Source: Methylocystaceae bacterium (GTDB lineage Bacteria; Pseudomonadota; Alphaproteobacteria; Rhizobiales; Beijerinckiaceae). From it: a stretch of DNA of 6,510 nt. The stretch's first letter is position 1. Each line of letters opens with the position of its first letter. Position numbers and translations under genes: made by a program. The stretch is taken from positions 1 through 6,510 of the forward strand of contig PLZT01000659.1 of the NCBI GenBank assembly GCA_003152255.1. Reading direction: 5' to 3'. Shown here piece after piece: positions 6,040 to 6,510 of this stretch. Under the pieces are notes generated by a model. The model saw only the letters and a list, made by a program, of their open reading frames with translations. It did no database searches and had not been told where the DNA came from.

Positions 6040-6510
6040 TCAGGCAACGATCACGCGCTCCGCCCAGCGGAAGGGCTTTCCCGAACGCCAGACGCTATGC
6101 AGGACGACGGAGAGCTTTCTGGCGAGCGCGACCCGTGCTTTGCCAATGCCGGATCGCTTGGCGATCGCCAGCGCCCAATCCTTCAATTCCGAGGCTTTTT
6201 TGACCCGCGTCATGATCACGACGGCGGCCTCGTACAACAAAGTGCGAGCGAGCGTATCGCCACACTTTGATATGCGACCGCTTCGATCGACATCACCTGA
6301 TTGATATTGTCGTGGCGTGAGCCCCAAATGTGCGCCCACGGATCGTGATTGCGGAAAACGAGCCGGATCCTCAACCGTGGTTACATAAGCAAGAGCCGAC
6401 AGCACGCCGATGCCTGGCACGCTCATGAGCAGGCGGCAGGGAGAGTTCGACCTCACCAATACCCGGATTGCCTTATCGAAGGCAGAGATCTGCTCGCGCA
6501 GTTGCCGCCA
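6040..6510 (-). CDS. IS110-family transposase, C-terminal part (cut by window edge)
   Basis: 156 residues open from the right edge of the window to TGA at 6040-6042. This is the Transposase_20 (PF02371-type) half of an IS110-family recombinase. LLMSVPGIGVLSALAYV is the helix-hairpin-helix-like segment. HLGLTPRQYQSGDVD carries the expected catalytic Ser before Gly, and LARTLLYEAAVVIMTR with a C-terminal KARVALARKLSVVLH helix follows. Upstream in frame, residues such as WRQLREQISAFDKAI show the gene continues beyond 6510; an internal ATG at 6459 is not the start. The DEDD domain is outside the window, so completeness cannot be judged. Its sequence differs clearly from the transposase at 4508-5533, so it belongs to a different element, placed tail-to-tail with it. 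Confidence 0.9.
   Translation of the reverse strand, partial: WRQLREQISAFDKAIRVLVRSNSPCRLLMSVPGIGVLSALAYVTTVEDPARFPQSRSVGAHLGLTPRQYQSGDVDRSGRISKCGDTLARTLLYEAAVVIMTRVKKASELKDWALAIAKRSGIGKARVALARKLSVVLHSVWRSGKPFRWAERVIVA

Overview
The window is GC-rich and its codon use is strongly biased to G/C at third positions. The insertion-sequence proteins resemble types common in Alphaproteobacteria, so an alphaproteobacterium (possibly Hyphomicrobiales) is my best guess. That is an impression from the sequence, not a demonstrated assignment. The window is an accessory region dominated by mobile-element debris: three different IS110-family transposase genes (one broken, one apparently intact, one cut by the window edge) and one IS256-family fragment.

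Layout. Positions 1-522 (minus) hold the C-terminal two thirds of an IS110-family transposase with a frameshift. It is joined to the 3' end of a minus-strand gene of unknown function (957 down to about 523), whose frame runs on into the IS remnant. Divergent from that gene, 1143-1868 (plus) encodes the first lobe of an SNF2-type helicase, with Walker A and DEAH boxes but no second lobe. Positions 1907-3817 (minus) carry a large multi-pass membrane protein. Its middle is a long hexanucleotide-repeat tract encoding alternating Ala with Val, Gly or Ala. Positions 3818-4181 have no convincing gene but contain a perfect 16-bp palindrome. Positions 4182-4427 (minus) are the C-terminal end of an IS256-family transposase.

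The IS256 homology stops exactly where a complete-looking IS110-family element begins (about 4429-5747, 1319 bp). That element has a 341-aa DEDD transposase, subterminal inverted repeats, a short 5' leader and a 214-nt 3' noncoding region. The layout fits the IS1111 group, in which the guide ('bridge') RNA lies 3' of the transposase gene. Within the 3' region I find a 9-nt copy of the left insertion flank inside a foldable loop. I also find a 9-nt near-copy of the element's own right end further downstream. These are candidate target and donor guides, in the order known for bridge RNAs. Positions 5748-6039 have no gene, and 6040-6510 (minus) are the C-terminal half of a third IS110-family transposase that continues beyond the window.

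Working together: the only apparently intact functional unit is the 4429-5747 element (transposase plus putative guide RNA). The helicase and the unknown gene next to it are remnants, perhaps of a defence or DNA-processing island damaged by IS activity. The repeat-bearing membrane protein is the only other long intact gene, and its function is unknown.
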